A stretch of DNA of 28,892 nt from CAZJOD01 sp964547525 (GTDB lineage: Bacteria; Bacillota; Clostridia; JAAYHZ01): positions 1-28,892 of the forward strand of contig CAZJOD010000026.1 of the NCBI GenBank assembly GCA_964547525.1, written 5' to 3'. Under the pieces are notes generated by a model that ran no database searches, was not told the DNA's origin, and was given only the letters and a program-made list of their open reading frames with translations. The translations under genes were made by a program, and so were the position numbers. Shown here one piece after another: positions 1 to 7,124 of this stretch (within the stretch, counting starts at the first letter, position 1; each line of letters begins with the position of its first letter).

Positions 1-48
1 CAACACTTTTTCCGGCTCATTATTGTCACATAAAACAATAGATTTCAT
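1..48 (-). CDS. 5' end of an unidentified protein, cut by the window edge
   Basis: Sixteen codons read from an ATG at 48 down to the window edge (MKSIVLCDNNEPEKVL). A good ribosome binding site, GAGGTGGTGA, lies just upstream at about 53-63. The frame stays open to the edge. Sixteen residues are too few to name a family. The gene is divergent from the XRE regulator, so the AT-rich region from 49 to about 416 probably holds its promoter. Confidence 0.6.
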   Translation of the reverse strand, partial: MKSIVLCDNNEPEKVL

Positions 49-416
49 AATAATCACCACCTCACTAAAATTTTAAATGCCATTAGATCACATTTTTTCA
101 GTCTGATTGTATTTATATAAAAATGCTTCTATTAACCATCAAGTTTCTTCTCCATTTTAATAACAGATATCAAACTACTACGAGTAAGAAAAATAATAAT
201 TAATATTCACATTTCATTTTATAAACCTTTTCCATCAAATAACTCATCAAAAATAAAATACTATTCACAAAGCCTTCGACAACACAAACATATATTACCA
301 TATATTATATCGATTATGTAATTATTTATAATTCTAGAACAGTGCATCGGTATTTATTATTCTGTTTAATTCAACGAACGGTTGATATTAAGATAATGAA
401 CTGTAAAACCATTCAA
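49..416. other. AT-rich divergent intergenic region
   Basis: Very AT-rich stretch between two divergent genes. I see no coding frame with a ribosome binding site and no clear hairpin. It presumably contains the promoter of the partial minus-strand gene at 1-48. Confidence 0.5.
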
Positions 417-444
417 TTGACATCGTAATGGTCTGAGGTATACT
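417..444 (+). promoter_or_regulatory. Sigma-A-type promoter of the XRE regulator
   Basis: Perfect -35 hexamer TTGACA at 417-422, 16-nt spacer, -10 TATACT at 439-444. It lies about 48 nt upstream of the chosen start codon at 492, and the predicted transcription start near 451 falls on the palindrome at 453-464. Confidence 0.7.
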
Positions 445-452
445 TAAAATTA

Positions 453-464
453 ACAATGCATTGT
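453..464. promoter_or_regulatory. 12-bp perfect palindrome, candidate operator
   Basis: ACAATGCATTGT is its own reverse complement and sits directly at the predicted transcription start of the XRE gene. Autorepression through a palindrome overlapping the promoter is common for this regulator class; the assignment here is inference. Confidence 0.5.
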
Positions 465-491
465 AAAATAATGTTATGGAGGAAAAGTTTC

Positions 492-1601
492 ATGGATTTG
501 TCAATAGGACAAACTATCTTACAATTGAGAAAGAAATGTAAAATAACGCAGGAGCAGCTTGCTAAAAATATAGGAGTAACAGCCCAGGCCGTCTCCAAGT
601 GGGAAACAGATGTATCATATCCGGATATAGGTTTATTACCTATTATGGCCGAATTTTTCGGTGTATCTGTTGATTATATATTAGGATATAATATTCAAGA
701 AAAAAACATGGATATAAATGAATATTTGATAGAAATAGAACAACTGAACTTTAGCCGTAATTACAATAAAGCATTACAATTAATCGAAGAAATTCAGACA
801 TTCCCTATTAATTATAATATTGAATATCAACGTGCAAAAGCAAAACAGGGTCTTGCACAAACACAGAATTATGATAAAGACTTATATACATATCAAGCAA
901 TAAGTATCTTTGAAATGATTATTCAAAACTGTACAGAAAGTAAAATTGTTGATCAATCGAAACTGTCTTTAGCAGGTATATTCAATGACATTGGTGAATA
1001 TGACAAAGCTATTAATATTTTAAAATCTATTGAGTCTCATATAGATATAACCGGCGTAATTAGTAGGTCTCATATATTAAAAGGAGATTATAAATCAGCA
1101 ATAAAAATATTACAGGAACGTTTATTAAATAGTATAGATGGTATTTTTAAGGCATGTTTTGTTCTATGTTCAGTCCATAATAAACTAACGGAATATGAAA
1201 AAGCGATAAAATATATTGAATTATCAAATAATTTCCTGAATATTGCGAACAAAAACGGTAAGACAAATATTTGGAATTACGCAATTAATACTAATTTTTT
1301 CTATAAGGTTTTTTCTTTGATTAATGCTAATAACATGGATGACGCTATTGGCATTCTTAATCAACAAGTTGACTTTGTAATACATCATGATAATTCTGAT
1401 CATGATGAGCTTAATTTTACCTGGTATTTACAAGAATTAGATGCAAATAAATTCAAAAGTAATAAAATTGAATGCAAAATATTACTTGATAGTCTTAAAA
1501 AAGATGCTATTTATTCAAAGATGCGCACTCTTCCCAATTTCAATGATTTAATTAATAAATTAGAAATAGCATTAATAGAATTAAACGAGGTTTTTGAATA
1601 A
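492..1601 (+). CDS. XRE-family transcriptional regulator with TPR-like C-terminal domain
   Basis: A 369-residue DNA-binding regulator. Residues about 4-60 form a classic Cro/C1-type helix-turn-helix (LRKKCKITQEQLAKNIGV, then TAQAVSKWE and the closing VDYILGY). The rest is alpha-helical with repeated units of the type YNKALQLIEE, YDKAINILKS, YKSAIKILQE and YEKAIKYIEL, typical of TPR-like peptide-sensing or protein-binding tails in Firmicutes. An upstream in-frame ATG at 456 exists, but GGAGG at 478-482 fits the ATG at 492 (9-nt spacing), so I chose 492. Its promoter carries a perfect palindrome at the start point, suggesting autoregulation. The target genes and any signalling peptide are unknown; no short peptide gene is evident next to it. 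Confidence 0.88.
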   Translation: MDLSIGQTILQLRKKCKITQEQLAKNIGVTAQAVSKWETDVSYPDIGLLPIMAEFFGVSVDYILGYNIQEKNMDINEYLIEIEQLNFSRNYNKALQLIEEIQTFPINYNIEYQRAKAKQGLAQTQNYDKDLYTYQAISIFEMIIQNCTESKIVDQSKLSLAGIFNDIGEYDKAINILKSIESHIDITGVISRSHILKGDYKSAIKILQERLLNSIDGIFKACFVLCSVHNKLTEYEKAIKYIELSNNFLNIANKNGKTNIWNYAINTNFFYKVFSLINANNMDDAIGILNQQVDFVIHHDNSDHDELNFTWYLQELDANKFKSNKIECKILLDSLKKDAIYSKMRTLPNFNDLINKLEIALIELNEVFE

Positions 1602-1629
1602 AACACAAAATTATTTTAATTGGTGAAAT

Positions 1630-1655
1630 AGGGAATGACTGTTTGTCATTCCTTA
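1630..1655 (+). terminator. Hairpin after the XRE gene
   Basis: Perfect 8-bp stem GGAATGAC / GTCATTCC (1632-1639 and 1645-1652) with a 5-nt loop and AT-rich flanks, 30 nt after the stop codon at 1601. The T-tract is weak, so strength is uncertain. Confidence 0.6.
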
Positions 1656-1897
1656 TATATCTGAATTTATATAGTGCTTTATTCCTGTCGGTATATTTTT
1701 TAAAGCTTTTCTTAGAAATATTGGGTATATATCTAACACGGTTATCTGATCAATTTCAACCCATTTAAATTCCAACTTCTTTTCTTTTTCATTCCCAAAG
1801 AATACTTTATTAGATCTTATGTTACTTTTTCAATAATACCTCCGTTTGGCTAAAGCCACCTTCATGAAAGCCAACATATGCTCTTTGGATCAAAGCC
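1653..1897 (-). pseudogene. Degenerate NUDIX-like gene remnant
   Basis: The minus strand from about 1822 to 1653 reads an open frame ending FKWVEIDQIT, then YPIFLRKALKNIPTGIKHY, then INSDI and a stop. This resembles the C-terminal tail of NUDIX hydrolases of the kind that end with a 'W..ID.I..L.I.P..LK' segment. Upstream (about 1823-1897) the frame is broken: another frame begins with ATG at 1897 and runs 25 codons to a stop. No Nudix box remains. I call this a decayed NUDIX gene; the family assignment rests only on the tail and is tentative. Confidence 0.45.
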
Positions 1898-1905
1898 ATT
1901 ATTTA

Positions 1906-2757
1906 CTACATATCTTCAAAACAAGGTTTATCTTCAATAAACTCACAAAATACTTCAAACCTGTTGAAATATTCTTTCATTTTTATGCATGCAAACTTTT
2001 CGGTTGAATAATGCGTTCCACCAATGACATTTATTTTATACTTTTCGGCTATTTGATGAGCATGCACTGAAGGTTGATAATCATTATTTATGGCAGTTAT
2101 TCCTGTTACATATGTAGTAATCCCTCTTGTTATCAAAAAATTATAAAAATCAGGTTCATTTCCTCCACCTGCACAAAAAGCGACTAAACCGGTATCAATA
2201 TTACTTTTGCCATACGGATATGACTTTACACTGTGTCCAACAGCTTTTTCAAAGTGAAGTTGTAGTTCTTTCATATTTTTTTCTTTCACTTGTGCAATTA
2301 CTGCTATTTGACATCCATGATAATCTCCAAATCCTTCAAGAATATTTGCCCCAAAGGCTCTTGCTAAATTGACAGAAGTAGAAAAATCGCTATTTCTATC
2401 TAATGGAGTATGCAGACTGTAAAGTGAGATTCTTCTTTCCCTAAATGCTTGTAAGTGTTCTTGACTTATTTCTGTAAAAACGGGTCGTTTTGTTATATCC
2501 CAAGCCATTGGATGATGCGTAAAAAGTAAAGAATCTGAAATATTATTATCAATAAGATACTTAATAACGTTTTCTGACGCAAAAACTGTCGTATATACCC
2601 TTTCAATATGGTTTGCATTATCTAAAACTAATCCCATAAATCTATCCTTGAAGTTATTAGAATAAAAATCATTAAAATGAATTTCGGACCAATTATCACT
2701 ACATTCAGGTAAAATAAAGTCCCGATCTAAATGTTGAATTAATTGCTTTGCGTTCAT
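1906..2757 (-). CDS. Nif3-like dinuclear-metal protein
   Basis: A 283-residue protein of the NIF3/YbgI family (annotated in many genomes as 'Nif3-like dinuclear metal center protein' or GTP cyclohydrolase I type 2). Metal-ligand motifs are visible: LLFTHHPMAWD near residue 80, SLHTPLDRN near 115, and a C-terminal GGTHYSTEKFA. The physiological reaction of the family is unsettled. The open frame extends 26 codons further upstream, but GGGGAGGTGT at 2762-2771 fits the ATG at 2757, and the upstream part runs into the promoter-like module at 2806-2835. It is the last gene of a minus-strand series of single genes each preceded by such a module. Confidence 0.85.
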   Translation of the reverse strand: MNAKQLIQHLDRDFILPECSDNWSEIHFNDFYSNNFKDRFMGLVLDNANHIERVYTTVFASENVIKYLIDNNISDSLLFTHHPMAWDITKRPVFTEISQEHLQAFRERRISLYSLHTPLDRNSDFSTSVNLARAFGANILEGFGDYHGCQIAVIAQVKEKNMKELQLHFEKAVGHSVKSYPYGKSNIDTGLVAFCAGGGNEPDFYNFLITRGITTYVTGITAINNDYQPSVHAHQIAEKYKINVIGGTHYSTEKFACIKMKEYFNRFEVFCEFIEDKPCFEDM

Positions 2758-2801
2758 TCTTACACCTCCCCTGTAAATTTTTACGTATGATAATAATGCT
2801 A

Positions 2802-3271
2802 CTATATTTTGCCATGTCCCATGATAGGAGAGCATCGTTGATTTGCCGCGAACATATTCCGACCTTTTCTTGCATCAAGCATTGACAGTGCTTTTCCGTC
2901 AAGAGCAATTTTCAAAAGAGCCTTAGCCGTATCTGTTACATCAACGCGTTCTATAGCTTCGCAGCAATCCAAATAAATTGCATCGCTGTTCTCGCAGTTA
3001 TCGCATCTCGGTTCTCCTGCAACAAGGTTGCATAAAAACGCCATATACCAGTTATTCACCGAACAGCGATTAATCCGACCGGTTCTACCATTACACCTGT
3101 TTCCTCTAAAACCTCACGCTTAATTGCATCATAAGGCATTTCTCCTTGCTTAAGCATCCCACCGGGATTCAATAATTTACCTGCCGACGGACCGTATGTA
3201 TGCCGAACAAGCAATACCTTATTGTCATGCAGAACAATCGCTCCGACTGCCGCAAAATTGTTATCATCCAT
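2802..3271 (-). pseudogene. NUDIX hydrolase broken by a 7-nt deletion
   Basis: Two overlapping frames make one NUDIX protein. The first, from ATG 3271 (RBS GAGGAG), carries AVGAIVLHDNKVLLVRH and a complete Nudix box, GGMLKQGE to REVLEETGV, and stops right after GLIAVR. The second continues with CSVNNWYMAFLCNLVAGEPR and later LDARKGRNMFAANQ, the expected C-terminal half. At the junction (about 3056-3063) the minus strand reads GCTGTTCGGTGAATAAC. Restoring one extra copy of TTCGGTG joins the frames as 'AVRCSVNNWY', so the break is best explained by loss of one unit of a 7-nt tandem repeat. The extreme C-terminus runs into promoter-like copy D and may not be native. It could be a natural pseudogene, a phase-variable switch or an assembly error. 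Confidence 0.8.
2806..2835 (-). promoter_or_regulatory. Promoter-like repeat module, copy D
   Basis: Minus strand reads ATGCTC, an 18-nt spacer TCCTATCATGGGACATGG, then CAAAAT. The hexamers are poor, but the spacer matches copies A, B and C (near 4780, 7105 and 3446) closely. It lies about 50 nt upstream of the Nif3-like start and overlaps the tail of the broken NUDIX gene. Confidence 0.55.
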
Positions 3272-3431
3272 TGTAATTCTCCTCGTTTATTAGGATATTT
3301 CCATATAGCGGAGTAGAGAGTCCGCTGTGGATAGATTAATTTATAATAAATTTTACTCCAATAACTTAATTCGCGGGTCCTAGTACCGGTACTCATAACC
3401 GTATTTGTTTATGTCACTTATTATCTGTTAT
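3272..3431 (-). promoter_or_regulatory. Long leader of the NUDIX gene with a perfect palindrome
   Basis: About 160 nt separate promoter-like copy C from the NUDIX start. It contains a perfect 12-bp palindrome, AGTACCGGTACT, at 3382-3393, and a small hairpin with stem AGCGGA / TCCGCT near 3307-3326. Either could be an operator or an RNA element. I see no known riboswitch class. Confidence 0.35.
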
Positions 3432-3461
3432 ATTTTACCACGTACCGTTATAAGAGGGCAA
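3432..3461 (-). promoter_or_regulatory. Promoter-like repeat module, copy C
   Basis: Minus strand reads TTGCCC (3456-3461), an 18-nt spacer TCTTATAACGGTACGTGG, then TAAAAT (3432-3437). Same spacing as copies A, B and D and the same orientation, upstream of the NUDIX gene. Confidence 0.6.
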
Positions 3462-3733
3462 CATTGATTTTATAATTAATGCATAAAAGCGGATGCGAAA
3501 GTATAACCACATGAAACAGGAATGTATTCTACAGAACGGCGTAGGGTGCCTTCTCTGCGACCAAGGAGGGTCTATACACACAATCTTTATATCATTATGA
3601 AAAAACAATGAACCGCGAAGAGGCACTGATGCAATTCTATTTCTGAATAAAACAGAATGCTATTATTGTATTAACTGTCTCAATATCAATTCAACCTAAG
3701 GTTGAAACCTTCAATAACGTCTTTATGTACTCC
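3462..3733. other. Intergenic region without a supported gene
   Basis: Lies between the stop of the phosphoesterase-NUDIX fusion and promoter-like copy C. Open frames of about 60 codons exist on the minus strand, but they lack a convincing start and resemble nothing I recognise. It may be decayed coding sequence. Confidence 0.4.
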
Positions 3734-4717
3734 CTATAGATTATGTGTTTGAGTTGTTTCTTCGTATAACTCTCTTTTGGCAGCTTCTAACGGCGTCTCG
3801 CCAATTTGAATGCCGCCGCCAATCATTTCAAACACATCTCTGGATTTTGCCCGTCCATAAAGCCACTTATTTTGATACCGTGCAAAAATGACGACAACTT
3901 CATAACCCTTATAAGTACCAAGCTGCGGCGTAAAAACAGAGTGGATAACCGAGTCCTTGTTCGGCTCAAATAAATCAATTTTCCACATTCCGACTAGATT
4001 TGTTTCATCAAACTTCATTATAACAACCCATGGCATTATATTTACTATTGACATAAAGTCGTCAAACCCGTATGTATTTTCATTATCCATTGGTTGCCCG
4101 CACGAACCCGGATTTATAAGCAATTTCCCTGAAATCTCCGCATACCATTGAGTATGATAATGACCGAACAGATATATTCCTTTCGGAAACCCGGAAAGTA
4201 AATCATTTAGAACGGGATCATTAAGCAAAAGATTCTTTGCATATAGCAGATAATCTTCGTGTGTAAATTCTGAATGTTTTAAAAGAATATTCCTGTAATT
4301 AACACCATTTAAAGAATCAATAACAGTTCTCCCAAAATGAGTTTGCGGTGAATGGGCTATATATATTTTATACTTACCTGCTTGAATGACTGAACTTTCT
4401 GGTAATGAGTATAAGAATTCACGACTTTTCACGGACAGTTGCTTGAAATTCCAATACAGTGGTGCAAATTGCTCATGTGTCCACGAGCTTTGATCTTGAT
4501 TCTCCAAATTTTTAAGATAATCTTCTTTATTTCCTTTTACAGCGTAAGAATTCTTAATGTTTCTTATTAAATCAACAATCTCATTTGTCCATGGAAAATC
4601 AAAATAATAATCACCAAGTAAAATAATTTTATCAACCTTATTTTTATAAATATCATTTAATACAGCCTTTAGAGCGATTAAATTACCATGTATGTCAGCT
4701 ACTATAGCATACCTCAA
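3734..4717 (-). CDS. Metallophosphoesterase fused to a truncated NUDIX domain
   Basis: A 327-residue chimera. Residues 1 to about 245 are a calcineurin-like metallophosphoesterase: DIHGN (D8, H10), GD at 35-36, GNKE at 62-65 with the metal-ligand Asn, AHSPQ (H122), GHYHTQ (185-190) and NPGS (202-205). From about residue 272 a NUDIX domain begins (VVVIFARYQNKWLYGR) with a near-complete Nudix box, G301 to E307, R315-E316 and E319-E320, but the last Gly is Thr and the protein stops seven residues after E320, so the second half of the NUDIX fold is missing. The NUDIX part is very like that of the GNAT-NUDIX protein at 24467-25357. The phosphoesterase half should be functional; the NUDIX half probably is not. 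Promoter-like copy A lies upstream, and the first 80 codons are duplicated at 6803-7042. Confidence 0.8.
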   Translation of the reverse strand: MRYAIVADIHGNLIALKAVLNDIYKNKVDKIILLGDYYFDFPWTNEIVDLIRNIKNSYAVKGNKEDYLKNLENQDQSSWTHEQFAPLYWNFKQLSVKSREFLYSLPESSVIQAGKYKIYIAHSPQTHFGRTVIDSLNGVNYRNILLKHSEFTHEDYLLYAKNLLLNDPVLNDLLSGFPKGIYLFGHYHTQWYAEISGKLLINPGSCGQPMDNENTYGFDDFMSIVNIMPWVVIMKFDETNLVGMWKIDLFEPNKDSVIHSVFTPQLGTYKGYEVVVIFARYQNKWLYGRAKSRDVFEMIGGGIQIGETPLEAAKRELYEETTQTHNL

Positions 4718-4798
4718 ACTATACCCCCGGATAATTAATATACTTATGTCTTATCTATTTCTACATTTTACCATACGCCATGACAAAAGGGCAATATT
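4478..4798 (-). repeat. Direct duplication, copy 1 (promoter plus 5' part of phosphoesterase gene)
   Basis: About 320 nt nearly identical to 6803-7124; I count about eight substitutions and one C insertion. Same orientation, start-to-start distance about 2.3 kb. It covers promoter-like copy A, the leader and the first 80 codons of the phosphoesterase gene. This is the intact parent copy. Confidence 0.92.
4765..4794 (-). promoter_or_regulatory. Promoter-like repeat module, copy A
   Basis: Minus strand reads TTGCCC (4789-4794), an 18-nt spacer TTTTGTCATGGCGTATGG, then TAAAAT (4765-4770). It lies about 50 nt upstream of the phosphoesterase start at 4717. Confidence 0.65.
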
Positions 4799-4809
4799 GT
4801 TAATGTCAA

Positions 4810-4837
4810 ATATTTTTCACTGTTTTGTGAAAAATAT
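4810..4837. terminator. AT-rich perfect hairpin between the GNAT gene and copy A
   Basis: ATATTTTTCAC at 4810-4820 and its exact reverse complement at 4827-4837 enclose a 6-nt loop. It sits about 100 nt downstream of the GNAT gene on the minus strand. It could terminate that operon, but there is no T-tract outside the stem. Confidence 0.45.
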
Positions 4838-4938
4838 CATCGGTACAATCTATTAGAGCACGATGCAGAATTTATCTCAGCATTTCCATACTCAAAGATG
4901 GCATCTTTACAATTGATATAATATATCTTTTTATTGGA

Positions 4939-5481
4939 TTAGGACTTATTATTACTATTTAGATCAACCACATACCGTTTAATATGTCTCTCTACCGGTT
5001 CATAGTAACCTTCCCATTCAAGAATTCCATTGTTTCCTTCTATGACTTTTGATGATGCTATATTGTCTTTATCACAGTGGATAAATACCTTTTGCAAACC
5101 AAATTCCATTGCATTTAACAATCCCAATGCAAGCAGTTTTTTACCTAACCCATTATTCCGCTTAGAAGGCCGTATTCCATAACCCATATGCCCTCCATAG
5201 TTCCTTAAATCATCAGATAAATAATGTCTTAATGATAAAGCTCCTAAAACATTTCCGTTTAGTTCCTTTAATATGAAAAGCGTACTCGGAACTTGTTTTT
5301 CCGTCAACCCGATGCCGTTATGACAACGGTCCAAAAGATTAAGAAAATCATTATAATCGGGCTTATAATTTTTTAATATGCCAGGAACAATTCGTTCGTC
5401 TCTTTGTTCCCATTCTATCATCATATCAATTAATTCATGTTCATCCTCTTTCGCAGGTCTTACCAGAAACATGTTATTCAT
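4939..5481 (-). CDS. GNAT-family N-acetyltransferase
   Basis: A 180-residue single-domain acetyltransferase. The acetyl-CoA-binding motif A is visible as MGYGIRPSKRNNGLGKKLL around residues 99-117, with the RxxGxG-like RNNGLG pyrophosphate loop, followed by motif B, VFIHCDKDNIASSKVIEGN. The substrate cannot be inferred. It is the last gene of a three-gene minus-strand operon, 29 nt after the HD-domain gene. The start at 5481 has only a G-rich stretch (GGGGGTTTT) as ribosome binding site; Met4 is an alternative start. Confidence 0.85.
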   Translation of the reverse strand: MNNMFLVRPAKEDEHELIDMMIEWEQRDERIVPGILKNYKPDYNDFLNLLDRCHNGIGLTEKQVPSTLFILKELNGNVLGALSLRHYLSDDLRNYGGHMGYGIRPSKRNNGLGKKLLALGLLNAMEFGLQKVFIHCDKDNIASSKVIEGNNGILEWEGYYEPVERHIKRYVVDLNSNNKS

Positions 5482-5510
5482 AAAACCCCCATTATATAAA
5501 GAATTAGCAG

Positions 5511-6014
5511 TTACTGTTCTATATCAAGTTCATTTAACACCCTGTTGCAGCGTTCAAAATATGCTCCCTCGGTGTTTATTCCGTGTAAATACCGATCCAA
5601 AGAATCAACATCTTTCAGCAGTTCCACAAAAGCATCATCTGAAAAAGTTGCTTTATCGCTATGTCTTACAATAGCATTAACCAATAAATCCTCTTCTTCT
5701 TTTGTAATCTTAGGAAGTTTCGTCCAAGGACCATCGTTATACTTTTTTATTATATTACGAACATGCTCACCTGCCAGTTCCGCATGCTTTTCAGTCTTCA
5801 TCGTTACAATTACAGCAATATCGTGGAGCGCTGCCGCAATAGCCGCTAATTCGGGATCAATTCCTCTGCGAAGAGCAAGAAGTTTCGCAAGTTGAGAACT
5901 TGAATACATATGCATGACATTCCATCGAATAGGTAAAGCTCTGCCTTGATCCGTTAAAGTCTTCATCTCATCAAACAACATAGATAATATTCTATTTACT
6001 CTTTTTACTTCCAT
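5511..6014 (-). CDS. HD-domain phosphohydrolase-like protein
   Basis: A 167-residue HD-superfamily protein. Candidate metal ligands in order are H35 (VMHMYSS), the H64-D65 doublet (AALHDIA), H77 and possibly H84, H118 (RHSDK) and D136 (KDVDSLDRYLHG). Members hydrolyse phosphate esters of nucleotides or related compounds; this substrate is unknown. The ATG at 6014 has AAGGAG at good spacing. It lies 15 nt downstream of the unrecognised gene at 6030-6593 and 29 nt upstream of the GNAT gene, so the three are very likely co-transcribed. Confidence 0.82.
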   Translation of the reverse strand: MEVKRVNRILSMLFDEMKTLTDQGRALPIRWNVMHMYSSSQLAKLLALRRGIDPELAAIAAALHDIAVIVTMKTEKHAELAGEHVRNIIKKYNDGPWTKLPKITKEEEDLLVNAIVRHSDKATFSDDAFVELLKDVDSLDRYLHGINTEGAYFERCNRVLNELDIEQ

Positions 6015-6029
6015 ATGAACAAACTCCTT

Positions 6030-6593
6030 CTATGTACTCCCACAAGCAACATACCGATATTTATCTATCGTTTCGTCACCCCATATATGAGCCTCGATAT
6101 ATCGTTCCGGACCATATTTTCCATCGTTATTCCAATCCTGTGGCAATCCGTACTTTTTTATAAGATGCAATATTTCTTCGTAAGTATAAAGCTGTCTTCG
6201 ATATTCCTTCCAGTCATCCCCTCTTGGTCTCGGACTGAATGTCGGATGAGAATCACCATAAGTAAAAGAAACGGTTTTTAAGTCAAATTCTTCAATAGGA
6301 ATCTTTATAAAAGCGCAGTTTTCAAACCATGTACCTAACCATGGACTATGTTCTACTACCATATAATTCGGTGATTTTCTCCTTAAAATCCCACCTTTTT
6401 TCGAAAACTCTGTTCTAAGAATTTCTTCGTAATAATACCTGTCCTCCATGTATGCCGGTTGACGTTTTGCACATTGAACGTTTGGTTTAGTCTCTTTGAT
6501 TGAATCAAGAATATATTTTGCTTCATCCATAGGTATATCTGATAGATTAACAAACGGACCTATTGATTTGTCATAGTAATGATATAAAAACAT
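6030..6593 (-). CDS. Conserved-looking protein of unknown function
   Basis: A 187-residue soluble protein rich in Tyr and Trp, which I cannot assign to a named family. It begins MFLYHYYDKSIGPFVNLSDI and contains KKGGILRRKSPNYMVVEHSPWLG at about 65-87 and SHPTFSPRPRGDDWKEY at about 114-130, then a helical YTYEEILHLIKKYGLP segment. No membrane segment or signal peptide is seen. The start has AAGGAG at 6600-6605. It heads the operon with the HD-domain and GNAT genes. Its start region overlaps the end of the phosphoesterase-TnpB chimeric frame, so transcription from promoter-like copy B would run straight into it. Confidence 0.75.
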   Translation of the reverse strand: MFLYHYYDKSIGPFVNLSDIPMDEAKYILDSIKETKPNVQCAKRQPAYMEDRYYYEEILRTEFSKKGGILRRKSPNYMVVEHSPWLGTWFENCAFIKIPIEEFDLKTVSFTYGDSHPTFSPRPRGDDWKEYRRQLYTYEEILHLIKKYGLPQDWNNDGKYGPERYIEAHIWGDETIDKYRYVACGST

Positions 6594-7042
6594 ATATAAC
6601 TCCTTACTTTGTTAATCGTTCTTCTAATTAAAATATTAATACTTGCATTCAAATCCGCATGACTTTTCCCACATATGGGACACTCAAACACATCACCTTG
6701 TCTTTTACCAAAACTACTACAACCGCTGCATACTTTACTTGTATAAGCAGGATTTACATAAATATATTTTACCTCATAAAAATTACACTTATACTTAAGT
6801 CTTGTCCAAGAACTTTGATCTTGATTCTCCAAATTCTTAAGATAATCTTCTTTATTTCCTTTTACAGCGTAAGAATTCTTAATGTTTCTTATTAAATCAA
6901 CAATCTCATTTGTCCATGGAAAATCAAAATAATAATCACCAAGTAAAATAATTTTATCAACCTTATTTTTATAAATATCATTTAATACAGCCTTTAGAGC
7001 GATTAAATTACCATGTATGTCAGCTACTATAGCATACCTCAA
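6560..7042 (-). pseudogene. Chimeric frame: 5' phosphoesterase duplicate joined to tnpB tail
   Basis: A continuous 160-codon frame. Residues 1-80 are identical to the first 80 of the phosphoesterase at 3734-4717 (through NQDQSSWT). From residue 81 on it is the C-terminal end of an IS605-type TnpB, with the CxxC...CxxC zinc ribbon and DLNASINIL. The phosphoesterase part lacks the His ligands of its second half and the TnpB part lacks most of the RuvC domain, so neither activity is expected. The junction is at about 6802/6803. It is probably the scar of a rearrangement involving an IS605-family element. Confidence 0.88.
6605..6802 (-). mobile_element. tnpB: IS605-family tnpB 3' remnant
   Basis: About 65 codons match the conserved end of TnpB: FYEVKYIYVNPAYTSKVC, the second half of the zinc ribbon (CPICGK) and HADLNASINIL, which contains the third RuvC aspartate. 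A full TnpB is about 370-400 residues, so only the tail survives. I see no tnpA and no recognisable element ends. Confidence 0.85.
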
Positions 7043-7124
7043 ATTATACCCCCCGGATAATTAATATACTTATGTCTTATCTATTTCTACATTTTACCAT
7101 GTGCCATGATAAAAGGGCAATATT
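6803..7124 (-). repeat. Direct duplication, copy 2
   Basis: Second copy of the roughly 320-nt segment at 4478-4798. It ends within two bases of the stop codon of the ceramidase-like gene (7126) on one side and joins tnpB sequence on the other. Three of the roughly eight substitutions fall in the 18-nt promoter spacer. Confidence 0.92.
7091..7120 (-). promoter_or_regulatory. Promoter-like repeat module, copy B
   Basis: Minus strand reads TTGCCC (7115-7120), an 18-nt spacer TTTTATCATGGCACATGG, then TAAAAT (7091-7096). It was duplicated together with the phosphoesterase 5' end. It now lies upstream of the chimeric frame and, beyond it, the operon at 4939-6593. Confidence 0.65.

Noticed and set aside
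2127..2372. Plus-strand frames within minus-strand genes (for example inside the Nif3-like, heparinase and M55 genes)
   Set aside because: They are antisense shadows without ribosome binding sites; the opposite-strand proteins have clear family motifs.
3435..3626. 63-codon minus-strand frame as a gene
   Set aside because: It has no ribosome binding site, its C-terminus runs through promoter-like copy C and it resembles no protein.
6560..7042. A functional TnpB RNA-guided nuclease with its guide RNA
   Set aside because: Only the last 65 or so TnpB codons remain, most of the RuvC domain is missing and no element end is visible.
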